A stretch of DNA of 7,216 bases from Desulfobacula sp. (lineage in GTDB: Bacteria; Desulfobacterota; Desulfobacteria; Desulfobacterales; Desulfobacteraceae). Under the pieces are notes generated by a model, which was given only the letters and a program-made list of their open reading frames with translations, had not been told where the DNA came from and made no database searches. The stretch spans positions 1 to 7,216 of the forward strand of contig JAQICW010000178.1 in NCBI GenBank assembly GCA_027858355.1. Reading direction: 5' to 3'. Position numbers and translations under genes: made by a program. Shown here piece by piece: positions 1-5,612 of the stretch; the first letter of the stretch is position 1; each line of letters opens with the position of its first letter.

Positions 1-723
1 GGCCATACGTCAGCGCTTAAAGATGGGCATGAAGATGATCCTGATGACCATGGAATTTTACTTATAGAAGATCAGCTGGAACTGGACCAGATTGTCCAGC
101 GCATCCACGATATGAACTACCAGGCCTGCATCCATGCCAATGGAGACCTGGCCATTGAGATGTCTTTGAACGCCATTGAAAAGGTGCAACAAAAACAACC
201 CCGATTAAATTTGCGGCACAGAAACGAACACTGTACCATGATTACCGACGATATCTTGAAACGCATGCATCAATCGAAAATCATGGCCTTACCCTTTACA
301 TCCTACTTGTGGCAGCATGGTGAAAAATTGAAACCCTTTTACGGTCAGCGGGCCCACAGAATGTTTGCCCATAATAGCTTTTTGAATGCTGGAGTACGGG
401 TGGCTGCCTCCTCGGATCACCCTGTTGGGCTTCAATCACCCTTGCTTGGTGTACAATGCATGGTGACACGGCAGTCATCCAATGGAGAAATTATCGGACC
501 CAAGGAAAAAATATCCATTGATGAAGCCTTCAAAATGTATACGGCCTATGCAGCCTATGCCACAGGGGAAGAAGCAATCAAGGGGACGCTTTCTCTGGGT
601 AAACTTGCCGACATTGTCGTATTAAATAGCGATCCGTGGTCTATCCCTCCGGAAGAAATCTCCCAAATTGTGGTTATCAATACCATCGTTGATGGAAAGA
701 TAGTTTACGCCCACGAAGAGTAA
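1..723 (+). CDS. YtcJ-like amidohydrolase (amidohydrolase family 3), C-terminal part; 5' end outside the window
   Basis: The frame is open from base 1 to a TAA at 721-723, giving 240 residues; the family is usually about 500-550 residues, so more than half lies upstream. Seen: a metal-site motif IHANGD with His at fragment residue 45, then RHRNEH with His 77, then ASSDHPV with Asp 139, matching the late metal or catalytic positions of TIM-barrel amidohydrolases. The C-terminal part carries LGKLADIVVLNSDP (about residues 199-212) and VDGKIVY, the standard small beta-sandwich ending. Family knowledge: YtcJ-type enzymes are metal-dependent cytoplasmic hydrolases of amide-like bonds, mostly with unknown substrates. 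The first ATG in this stretch (112) is internal, because the 37 residues before it also fit the family. The transporter genes begin 88 nt downstream on the same strand, so co-transcription is possible. The class is well supported; the substrate is unknown. Confidence 0.88.
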   Translation, partial: GHTSALKDGHEDDPDDHGILLIEDQLELDQIVQRIHDMNYQACIHANGDLAIEMSLNAIEKVQQKQPRLNLRHRNEHCTMITDDILKRMHQSKIMALPFTSYLWQHGEKLKPFYGQRAHRMFAHNSFLNAGVRVAASSDHPVGLQSPLLGVQCMVTRQSSNGEIIGPKEKISIDEAFKMYTAYAAYATGEEAIKGTLSLGKLADIVVLNSDPWSIPPEEISQIVVINTIVDGKIVYAHEE

Positions 724-730
724 CCGTGGA

Positions 731-754
731 CCTGGTTTTAATTTTTAAAACAGG
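731..754 (+). other. Weak AT-rich hairpin after the amidohydrolase stop
   Basis: CCTG (731-734) pairs with CAGG (751-754). After one unpaired G (735), TTTTAA (736-741) pairs with TTAAAA-type sequence at 745-750, leaving a 3-nt TTT loop. The stem begins 7 nt after the TAA. No T-run follows, so it is not a convincing intrinsic terminator. It may mark a transcript 3' end or be chance in AT-rich spacer sequence. Confidence 0.3.
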
Positions 755-770
755 AAGACACTGAAATTAT

Positions 771-791
771 GGACAAAAACCGGACAAAAAC
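771..791 (+). repeat. Tandem 10-bp direct repeat GGACAAAAAC
   Basis: GGACAAAAAC occurs at 771-780 and again at 782-791, an 11-bp period or about one helical turn. It lies 20 nt upstream of the livG-type start, inside the 88-nt spacer. Such spacing could suit a regulator binding one face of the DNA, but two short A-rich copies may also be a simple duplication. Confidence 0.4.
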
Positions 792-811
792 GAGAGTAAG
801 GGACACTGTTT

Positions 812-1558
812 ATGCCGCTACTTGAAACGACCCATCTCACCAAATCATTTGATGCCCTGGTTGCCGTATCCGATGTAAACTTGAAGATTGAATCAGGAAA
901 AGTGCATGCCATTATCGGCCCCAATGGTGCCGGGAAAACAACATTGTTTAACCTTCTGGCAGGCGTACTTGCCCCAAACTCCGGAGAAATCATCTACGGC
1001 GGGAAAAACATCAATTCATTGAAGGTACATCACCGCGCGAAAATTGGGATTAGTCGATCCTATCAGGTGACCAGCATTTTTCCTGAGCTTACTGTCCATG
1101 AAAATGTGCGGGTGGCCATTCAATCTTTTACACCCCATAATTTCAATTTATTTAGAAGAGCAGCTTCCCTCACTGAAGTTTCTGAAAGCGCAGAGGTGAT
1201 ATTGGTTGAAATGGGTTTGGCCGACATGAAGGATCAGATAGCAAGTACCATTCCCTATGGCAATCAGCGTTCCCTGGATGTAGCCATCGCCATGGCCAGC
1301 AATCCCAAACTCCTTCTACTTGATGAGCCCACCAGCGGCATGTCCCCGGACGACACAATCAAAATGGTAGGATTAGTGGAGCGGATTTCTGAAAAATACA
1401 CAATTCTCTTGATTGAACACCACATGAGTGTTGTTATGTCCATTTCAGATACCATCACTGTTTTGAGTCAAGGGGCAATTATCGCGGAGGGATCACCAAC
1501 CGAAATTCAGCAAACGGAGAAGGTCAAAAAAGCCTATCTGGGTGGAGGAAAATTTTGA
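812..1558 (+). CDS. livG: Branched-chain amino acid-type ABC transporter ATP-binding protein, LivG type
   Basis: This is one of the two cytoplasmic ATPases driving a Liv/HAAT-family importer. In the 248 residues: Walker A GPNGAGKT (36-43), Q-loop SRSYQ (Gln 85), signature region IPYGNQRSL (147-155), Walker B LLLLDEP (167-173, Glu 172) and switch His 203 in LIEHHM. The PYG.Q form of the signature and the LLIEH..SVVMSISD segment are typical of LivG rather than LivF. EHHM replaces the more usual EHDM, a mild deviation. The ATG at 812 is the first start after an in-frame stop (TAA 797-799), and TAAGGGA (797-803) is a Shine-Dalgarno site 8 nt upstream. Its stop overlaps the next start by 4 nt, indicating translational coupling with the LivF-type partner. 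The ligand cannot be inferred from this subunit. Confidence 0.95.
   Translation: MPLLETTHLTKSFDALVAVSDVNLKIESGKVHAIIGPNGAGKTTLFNLLAGVLAPNSGEIIYGGKNINSLKVHHRAKIGISRSYQVTSIFPELTVHENVRVAIQSFTPHNFNLFRRAASLTEVSESAEVILVEMGLADMKDQIASTIPYGNQRSLDVAIAMASNPKLLLLDEPTSGMSPDDTIKMVGLVERISEKYTILLIEHHMSVVMSISDTITVLSQGAIIAEGSPTEIQQTEKVKKAYLGGGKF
1544..1557 (+). promoter_or_regulatory. Shine-Dalgarno site GGAGG that fixes a TTG start for the LivF-type gene
   Basis: GGAGG at 1544-1548 sits 6 nt before TTG (1555-1557), which overlaps the livG stop as TTGA. The next in-frame ATG (1579, residue 9) is 30 nt from this site and has no good site of its own. The TTG is therefore the preferred start. Confidence 0.75.
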
Positions 1559-2277
1559 GTTCAAACAACATTCAGCAAATGCTTCAAGTAGAGGATATCC
1601 ACACATCCTATGGTAAAAGCCACATCATTCAGGGGGTTTCTTTTGATGTTCAAGCCCACGAGTGCGTTGCCCTTCTTGGGCGCAATGGCGCCGGGAAAAC
1701 AACAACTCTGCGCACCATTATAGGACTCAACCCTCCCCGAAAAGGGCAAATCCTTTTCAAAGGAAACCCTATCAACCGTTTAAAACCATACGAAATTTCA
1801 CGGATGGGTATTGGGTATGCTCCCGAAGACCGTCAGATTTTTTCCACACTTACGGTCAGCGAAAATTTAAATTTTTCCATTAAGCCCCACCATTCCAAGG
1901 GCCATTGGACCCTCGAAAAGATATACGACTTCTTTCCTGTGTTAGCTGAACGCAGCAATAACAGAGGCAACCAGCTCAGCGGCGGTGAGCAGCAAATGCT
2001 AACAATCGCACGAGCCCTTATGGCCAACCCCAGTTTATTGTTGCTCGACGAACCAACTGAAGGTTTGGCCCCCATTATAGTTGACGTGTTGCTTAAAATT
2101 ATTAAAGAACTGAAAACACAAGGACTTACGATTGTACTGGTGGAGCAAGATGTATACGCCACCAGGGAAGTCGCTGATCGGTACTTCATTTTGCAGCAAG
2201 GCAAAATAGTCTACCACGGATCCAACAAAGATTTTTGGTCACAACCGGAATTGTTGGATAAATATATAGGAGTTTAA
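1555..2277 (+). CDS. livF: Branched-chain amino acid-type ABC transporter ATP-binding protein, LivF type
   Basis: Second ATPase of the importer, expected to pair with the LivG-type protein beneath the LivH/LivM permeases. In the 240 residues: Walker A GRNGAGKT (42-49), the LivF-typical APEDRQIFSTLTVSENL stretch (89-105) containing the Q-loop equivalent, ABC signature LSGGEQQ (141-147), Walker B LLLLDEP (161-167, Glu 166), and VLVEQD with Gln 198 at the switch-His position. Gln there is usual for LivF. Translation probably starts at TTG 1555 in a TTGA overlap with the upstream stop; ATG 1579 would drop eight residues and still leave a complete domain. Length is normal for the family. A 76-nt structured spacer separates it from the binding-protein gene. 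Confidence 0.95.
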   Translation: MSSNNIQQMLQVEDIHTSYGKSHIIQGVSFDVQAHECVALLGRNGAGKTTTLRTIIGLNPPRKGQILFKGNPINRLKPYEISRMGIGYAPEDRQIFSTLTVSENLNFSIKPHHSKGHWTLEKIYDFFPVLAERSNNRGNQLSGGEQQMLTIARALMANPSLLLLDEPTEGLAPIIVDVLLKIIKELKTQGLTIVLVEQDVYATREVADRYFILQQGKIVYHGSNKDFWSQPELLDKYIGV

Positions 2278-2283
2278 AGGCGC

Positions 2284-2295
2284 CAGTGATCACTG
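2284..2295. repeat. Perfect 12-bp palindrome CAGTGATCACTG
   Basis: CAGTGATCACTG is its own reverse complement and begins 6 nt after the livF-type stop. It has no spacer, so it would form a poor RNA hairpin and looks more like a dimeric protein-binding site. It shares two bases with the following stem-loop. An operator role is inference only. Confidence 0.45.
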
Positions 2296-2328
2296 TAGGT
2301 GGTTTCCAGAAGTGATGGAACTCCTACA
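2294..2328 (+). other. Stem-loop in the leader of the binding-protein gene
   Basis: TGTAGG (2294-2299) pairs with CCTACA (2323-2328). After a small asymmetric internal loop, G2302 plus TTCC (2304-2307) pairs with GGAAC (2317-2321) across one bulged T, closing a 9-nt loop. The structure ends 13 nt before the Shine-Dalgarno AGGAG and has no T-run after it, so it is not a typical terminator. A processing or stabilising 5' structure for the downstream cistron is a reasonable guess. Confidence 0.45.
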
Positions 2329-2341
2329 TAACCATGTTAAA

Positions 2342-2356
2342 AGGAGAATGACTATG
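2342..2356 (+). promoter_or_regulatory. Shine-Dalgarno AGGAG that sets the binding-protein start at ATG 2354
   Basis: AGGAG at 2342-2346 lies 7 nt before ATG 2354. An in-frame ATG at 2348 is only 1 nt away, and a GTG at 2312 lies inside the stem-loop and precedes the site. Starting at 2354 also puts the twin-arginine motif at residues 7-8, as expected. Confidence 0.8.
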
Positions 2357-3571
2357 TCAGAAAAATTGAATCGTCGAACATTTCTTAAGCAATCCGCTTT
2401 TGCTGCCTTAGGGCTTACTGCGGGAAGCTATACCATGCCCTACAGAGCTTTTGGTGCAGAACCGTTTAAAATTATGGTGGGCACCACATTTTCAGGGGCA
2501 TACGCAGAAACCGGTAATTTTGTTCGGAAGGGTGTTAACTTGGCCGTCAAACAATTCGGTGGTCAGGTGCTGGGCAGACCCATTGAAATCGTTGAACGGG
2601 ATGTACCAAACCCGGCCGAAGGCGTCCGAAAGGCCCAGGAGGCCATAGAAAAATTGGGAATTAAATTTATGTTCGTTTCCCCCAGTAGCTCTACAGTTTT
2701 AGCCGTTATGGAATATGTGGCTAAAAACAAGGCGATGCTTTATGCTTCGGCCGGAAGCGACAAGATTACAGGGGGGGCTTGCAACAAGTATACCTTCCGC
2801 TGGCCAGTACCCACGTGGGGAGCTATTCGGGAGGTGGTGCCAAGGGTTATAAAGGAATACAAGGCAAAAACCTTTTACACGATCACACCAAAATATGTAT
2901 TCGGAGAAGACCTGTTACGTAATACCAAGGAAGTACTTGATGCTAAGGGTCTGAAACTTGTCGGTAACTCCTATCACCCACTTGGTGAGTCGGACTTTAG
3001 TTCACATCTGACCAAAGCCATGTCTACCAAGCCTGACTGTGTACTGTTTTTGAACTTTGGCGGTGATACCGTCAACGCCGTCAAGCAGGCCAACAATTTC
3101 GGACTGCCTAAAGTCTCCCGCATCGCTTGCGCCTGGGGATCAGGTATCACCCAGATGCAGGCGCTAGGTCCCAAAGCCATGGAAGACGTCATCTGGGGCT
3201 TGCAATACTTTCATAAAATTGATACTCCGGGCAACAAAAAATTTGTTAACGCATACAAAGCTGAGTACAATGAAATTCCGCCCTATATCGCAGCCAATCC
3301 TTATATCAATATCGTGACCATGCTACAGGCCATTGATCGAGCCAAGTCAGATGACCCCATGAAGGTGATTGCAGCCACGGAAGATTTTGAATATGAAGGA
3401 CTGACAGGCGTTGAGAAATACCGGGCATGCGACCACCAGATGGTCAAACCTTATTATTCACTTCGATGCAAAGCAGCCGACCAGATGAAAACACCTGAAG
3501 ATTTTGCCGATATCATTGGTCAGTCAACAAACATTGAACCCTGTGCCGAAACTGGATGTAAAATGAGTTAA
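2354..3571 (+). CDS. Tat-exported substrate-binding protein of the Liv/HAAT ABC importer
   Basis: Periplasmic ligand receptor of the importer (type I periplasmic-binding fold, Peripla_BP_6-like), 405 residues from ATG 2354. Seen: a twin-arginine signal with NRRTFLK at 6-12, a hydrophobic core at about 14-24 and likely cleavage near residues 34-35 (AFGA). The mature start FKIMVGTTFSG..AETG, the N-lobe segment RPIEIVERD followed by NPAEGVRKAQEAIE, and the late YRACDHQMVKPYY region fit the family. The mature protein has seven cysteines (143, 229, 259, 359, 372, 397, 402), two of them near the C-terminus, so disulfides or metal contacts are possible. Tat export is less common than Sec for this family and implies folding before export. 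Hairpins lie on both sides of the cistron. The ligand could be an amino acid, N-acyl amino acid, amide or aromatic acid; the flanking deacylase favours acylated amino acids only by association. Confidence 0.92.
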   Translation: MSEKLNRRTFLKQSAFAALGLTAGSYTMPYRAFGAEPFKIMVGTTFSGAYAETGNFVRKGVNLAVKQFGGQVLGRPIEIVERDVPNPAEGVRKAQEAIEKLGIKFMFVSPSSSTVLAVMEYVAKNKAMLYASAGSDKITGGACNKYTFRWPVPTWGAIREVVPRVIKEYKAKTFYTITPKYVFGEDLLRNTKEVLDAKGLKLVGNSYHPLGESDFSSHLTKAMSTKPDCVLFLNFGGDTVNAVKQANNFGLPKVSRIACAWGSGITQMQALGPKAMEDVIWGLQYFHKIDTPGNKKFVNAYKAEYNEIPPYIAANPYINIVTMLQAIDRAKSDDPMKVIAATEDFEYEGLTGVEKYRACDHQMVKPYYSLRCKAADQMKTPEDFADIIGQSTNIEPCAETGCKMS

Positions 3572-3578
3572 ATTGTGA

Positions 3579-3622
3579 GAAGGACCCGAAGTCTATGATC
3601 TTATCATATCTTCGGGTCCTTC
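3579..3622 (+). other. Strong intercistronic hairpin between the binding-protein and LivH-type genes
   Basis: GAAGGACCCGAAG (3579-3591) pairs perfectly over 13 bp with CTTCGGGTCCTTC (3610-3622). Past a small internal loop (TC against T), TATGAT (3594-3599) pairs with ATCATA (3603-3608) around a CTT loop. The arm starts 8 nt after the TAA. The sequence after it is CAAAAAGG, with no T-run on either strand, so this is unlikely to be a full intrinsic terminator. By analogy with known binding-protein operons, it probably protects the upstream mRNA 3' end or lowers read-through into the permease genes. Confidence 0.75.
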
Positions 3623-3641
3623 CAAAAAGGTTGAATCCTCT

Positions 3642-4505
3642 ATGATTGATTTAATTATCGCACAAGCGTTTAACGGCCTAGTATTAGGGATGATATATGT
3701 CCTTTTAGCCATGGGCCTGACTATTGTCTGGGGTATGATGGACATCATTAATTTTTCCCACGGGTTGTTCTATACCCTGGGAGCCTATCTGTCCTATACG
3801 GTGGTCAGTATCACCGGCAACTTTTGGCTATGCTTGATCGTTGTTCCCATTTTAACGGCACTTATCGGTATGATCCTGGAAAAAACACTGCTTCGGCACT
3901 TGTATGGTGAAAATATTCTCTATCAGATCCTGATGACATACGGGATAGCACTTGCCGGACGTGAGCTCATCATTATGATTTACGATCCAATCGGTAAACG
4001 CTTTGATGTGCCCGATCTTCTGGTGGGGGTGATATCCGTAGCTGGAATTTATTTTCCCATCTACCGGGTGTTTGTCTTCGTCCTCGCAGTGGTTGTTACT
4101 TTTGGAATGTGGCTGTTTATTGAAAAAACAAAATTTGGATCGATTATTCGGGCAGGAACCGAAAATATTGAAATGGTAAATTGCCTGGGGATAAATATCT
4201 CTCGCGTCTTTGTGCTTACCTTTGGGTTGGCCATGGCCATTGCTGGCTTAAGCGGAGTACTTGCTGCACCCATGCGGGGAATTGAACCTGTGATGGGTGA
4301 TCTTGTTCTGGGAATCTGTTTTGCCACAGTTGTTATTGGTGGAATGGGGAGTTTTTTAGGCGCCATATTGGGAGGGTTAGTCGTTGGGCTCAGCCAGAGC
4401 CTCATCACATTATTTTTCCCGAGTGCTTCGATTATCATTATTTTTATAGTCATGGCGTTAATTATACTCATCAAACCCAGGGGTTTGATGGGAATTCGCG
4501 ACTAA
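3642..4505 (+). CDS. livH: Branched-chain amino acid-type ABC transporter permease, LivH type
   Basis: One of two inner-membrane subunits forming the translocation path. The 287-residue protein is almost wholly hydrophobic, with roughly eight membrane segments. Seen: the LivH N-terminal signature GLTIVWGMMDIINFSHG (25-41) followed by LGAYLSY, the cytoplasmic coupling-loop region KFGSIIRAGTENIEMVNCLGI (164-184) expected to contact the ATPases, and IGGMGSFLGAILGGLVVGL (232-250). Length is normal for the family. The ATG at 3642 is preceded by AAAAAGG (3624-3630), 11 nt away, a rather long spacing that begins 2 nt after the strong hairpin; translation initiation may therefore be modest. A 24-nt gap leads to the LivM-type gene, so the permeases are surely co-transcribed. 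Confidence 0.94.
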   Translation: MIDLIIAQAFNGLVLGMIYVLLAMGLTIVWGMMDIINFSHGLFYTLGAYLSYTVVSITGNFWLCLIVVPILTALIGMILEKTLLRHLYGENILYQILMTYGIALAGRELIIMIYDPIGKRFDVPDLLVGVISVAGIYFPIYRVFVFVLAVVVTFGMWLFIEKTKFGSIIRAGTENIEMVNCLGINISRVFVLTFGLAMAIAGLSGVLAAPMRGIEPVMGDLVLGICFATVVIGGMGSFLGAILGGLVVGLSQSLITLFFPSASIIIIFIVMALIILIKPRGLMGIRD

Positions 4506-4529
4506 TACGTCTATTGGAGAAAAAAGGAC

Positions 4530-5519
4530 ATGCTAAATTCCGCCAATAACCAATCTAAGATATCTTGGCTGCTAGAGTACCGGTCATTGTTGTTTCTATC
4601 GATCATTTTTGCCGCGTTGCCGTTTATTTTGCCATACACGGCACTGGCTAATGAAATCATGCTCTTCGCCCTGGCTGCGGTTGCTTTTGATTTGTGTGTG
4701 GGCTATACAGGTGTAATGATGTTCTGCCAGGCGTCTTTCTTTGGTACCGGTGTATACGTTACATCCCTGGCATTGCTGCATCTGACAAGCAATATATTTT
4801 TTGCTATTTTACTTGGCATAATGGCTACGGCAATATTGGCTGGCCTTATCGGATACATGGCCTCCATGCGCAGCGGTAGCTATTCAGTTCTGTTGACCCT
4901 GGCATTCAATGAAATGATCTTCTTTATCGCCTATCAGTGGAGTAGTGTAACCGGCGGTGACGATGGACTCACTGGAATACAACGACCCAATCTGGAAATA
5001 CCCGGTATTTTTTCCATTGATCTGCAATCTTCGCTGGCATACTACTTTTTTTGTCTGAGCATTTTTTTGATTGCCATTTTTATCATCAGACGGATTGTTT
5101 TTTCACCTTTTGGAAAAATCCTTCAGGCAATCAGAGAAAATGAAGATCGTGCCCAGGCCGTGGGTTACAATGTCCATTTATATAAAACTCTGGTATTTAT
5201 TCTTGGAGGCATCTTCATGGGGCTCGCAGGAAGCCTTTACAGCATGTACATTTGCTTTGCCCACATTCACAGTGTACACTTTGAAATTTCCGGCAACATA
5301 GTGATGATGGTATTGATTGGTGGTATGGGCACCTTATTTGGTCCTATGATCGGTGCCTTCCTCATCGTGCTGGGTTCAGACCTGGCCAGTTCCTTGTGGG
5401 AACGCTGGCAATTTGTTATGGGCGTTTTGTTCATTCTCTTTGTTCTGTTCGCCAGAGGCGGGGTGTGGGGAATACTCGAAAAGTTGTCCACCAGATTATT
5501 TACCAAAAAAACTGTTTAA
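4530..5519 (+). CDS. livM: Branched-chain amino acid-type ABC transporter permease, LivM type
   Basis: Second inner-membrane permease, expected to form a heterodimer with the LivH-type protein. In the 329 residues: a short charged N-terminus, a first membrane stretch at about 19-38, the family motif DLCVGYTG..MFCQASFFGTGVY (54-76), TGGDDGLTGI (141-150), the coupling-loop region SPFGKILQAIRENEDRAQAVG (192-212) and IGGMGTLFGPMIGA (263-276). These and the length are typical of LivM. In the first motif, the usual small and His residues (SLGHAAFFG) are replaced by MFCQASFFG, which may reflect a specificity subgroup. ATG 4530 follows TGGAGA (4515-4520) by 9 nt. The protein ends with a basic tail. 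No terminator is visible after the stop at 5517-5519. Confidence 0.94.
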   Translation: MLNSANNQSKISWLLEYRSLLFLSIIFAALPFILPYTALANEIMLFALAAVAFDLCVGYTGVMMFCQASFFGTGVYVTSLALLHLTSNIFFAILLGIMATAILAGLIGYMASMRSGSYSVLLTLAFNEMIFFIAYQWSSVTGGDDGLTGIQRPNLEIPGIFSIDLQSSLAYYFFCLSIFLIAIFIIRRIVFSPFGKILQAIRENEDRAQAVGYNVHLYKTLVFILGGIFMGLAGSLYSMYICFAHIHSVHFEISGNIVMMVLIGGMGTLFGPMIGAFLIVLGSDLASSLWERWQFVMGVLFILFVLFARGGVWGILEKLSTRLFTKKTV

Positions 5520-5521
5520 TC

Positions 5522-5542
5522 TATTAATGCGCACAGTTAATA
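5522..5542. repeat. Short inverted repeat TATTAA-N9-TTAATA in the livM-deacylase spacer
   Basis: TATTAA (5522-5527) and TTAATA (5537-5542) form 6-bp arms around a 9-nt centre, just after the LivM-type stop. It could be an operator for the deacylase gene, but AT-rich arms this short arise easily by chance. In the rest of the 93-nt spacer I found no convincing promoter; GATAAT at 5579-5584 resembles a -10 box but lacks a matching -35 box. Confidence 0.25.
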
Positions 5543-5612
5543 CTCTTGTTCCCCAGCTGGATCTATTTCCAAAACTGAGATAATTTTTGTATTTAAAACA
5601 AAATGAGGTGCC

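Noticed and set aside
1833..2204. 123-codon open frame on the minus strand
   Set aside because: It is antisense to the LivF-type ATPase across the signature and Walker B region; the openness reflects the coding bias of the real gene.
2312..2353. Upstream GTG start adding 14 residues to the binding protein
   Set aside because: It falls inside a stem-loop, precedes the AGGAG site, and would push the twin-arginine motif away from the N-terminus.
3579..3622. Rho-independent terminator
   Set aside because: The stem is strong, but no T-run follows on either strand, and the permease genes needed for the same complex lie directly downstream.
4061..4474. 137-codon open frame on the minus strand
   Set aside because: It lies wholly inside the LivH-type permease gene, its product resembles no family I know, and the plus-strand gene carries clear LivH motifs.
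5585..5603. TTTTGT/ACAAAA inverted repeat before the deacylase
   Set aside because: Six AT-rich pairs around a 7-nt AT loop are too weak and too likely by chance to call a feature.
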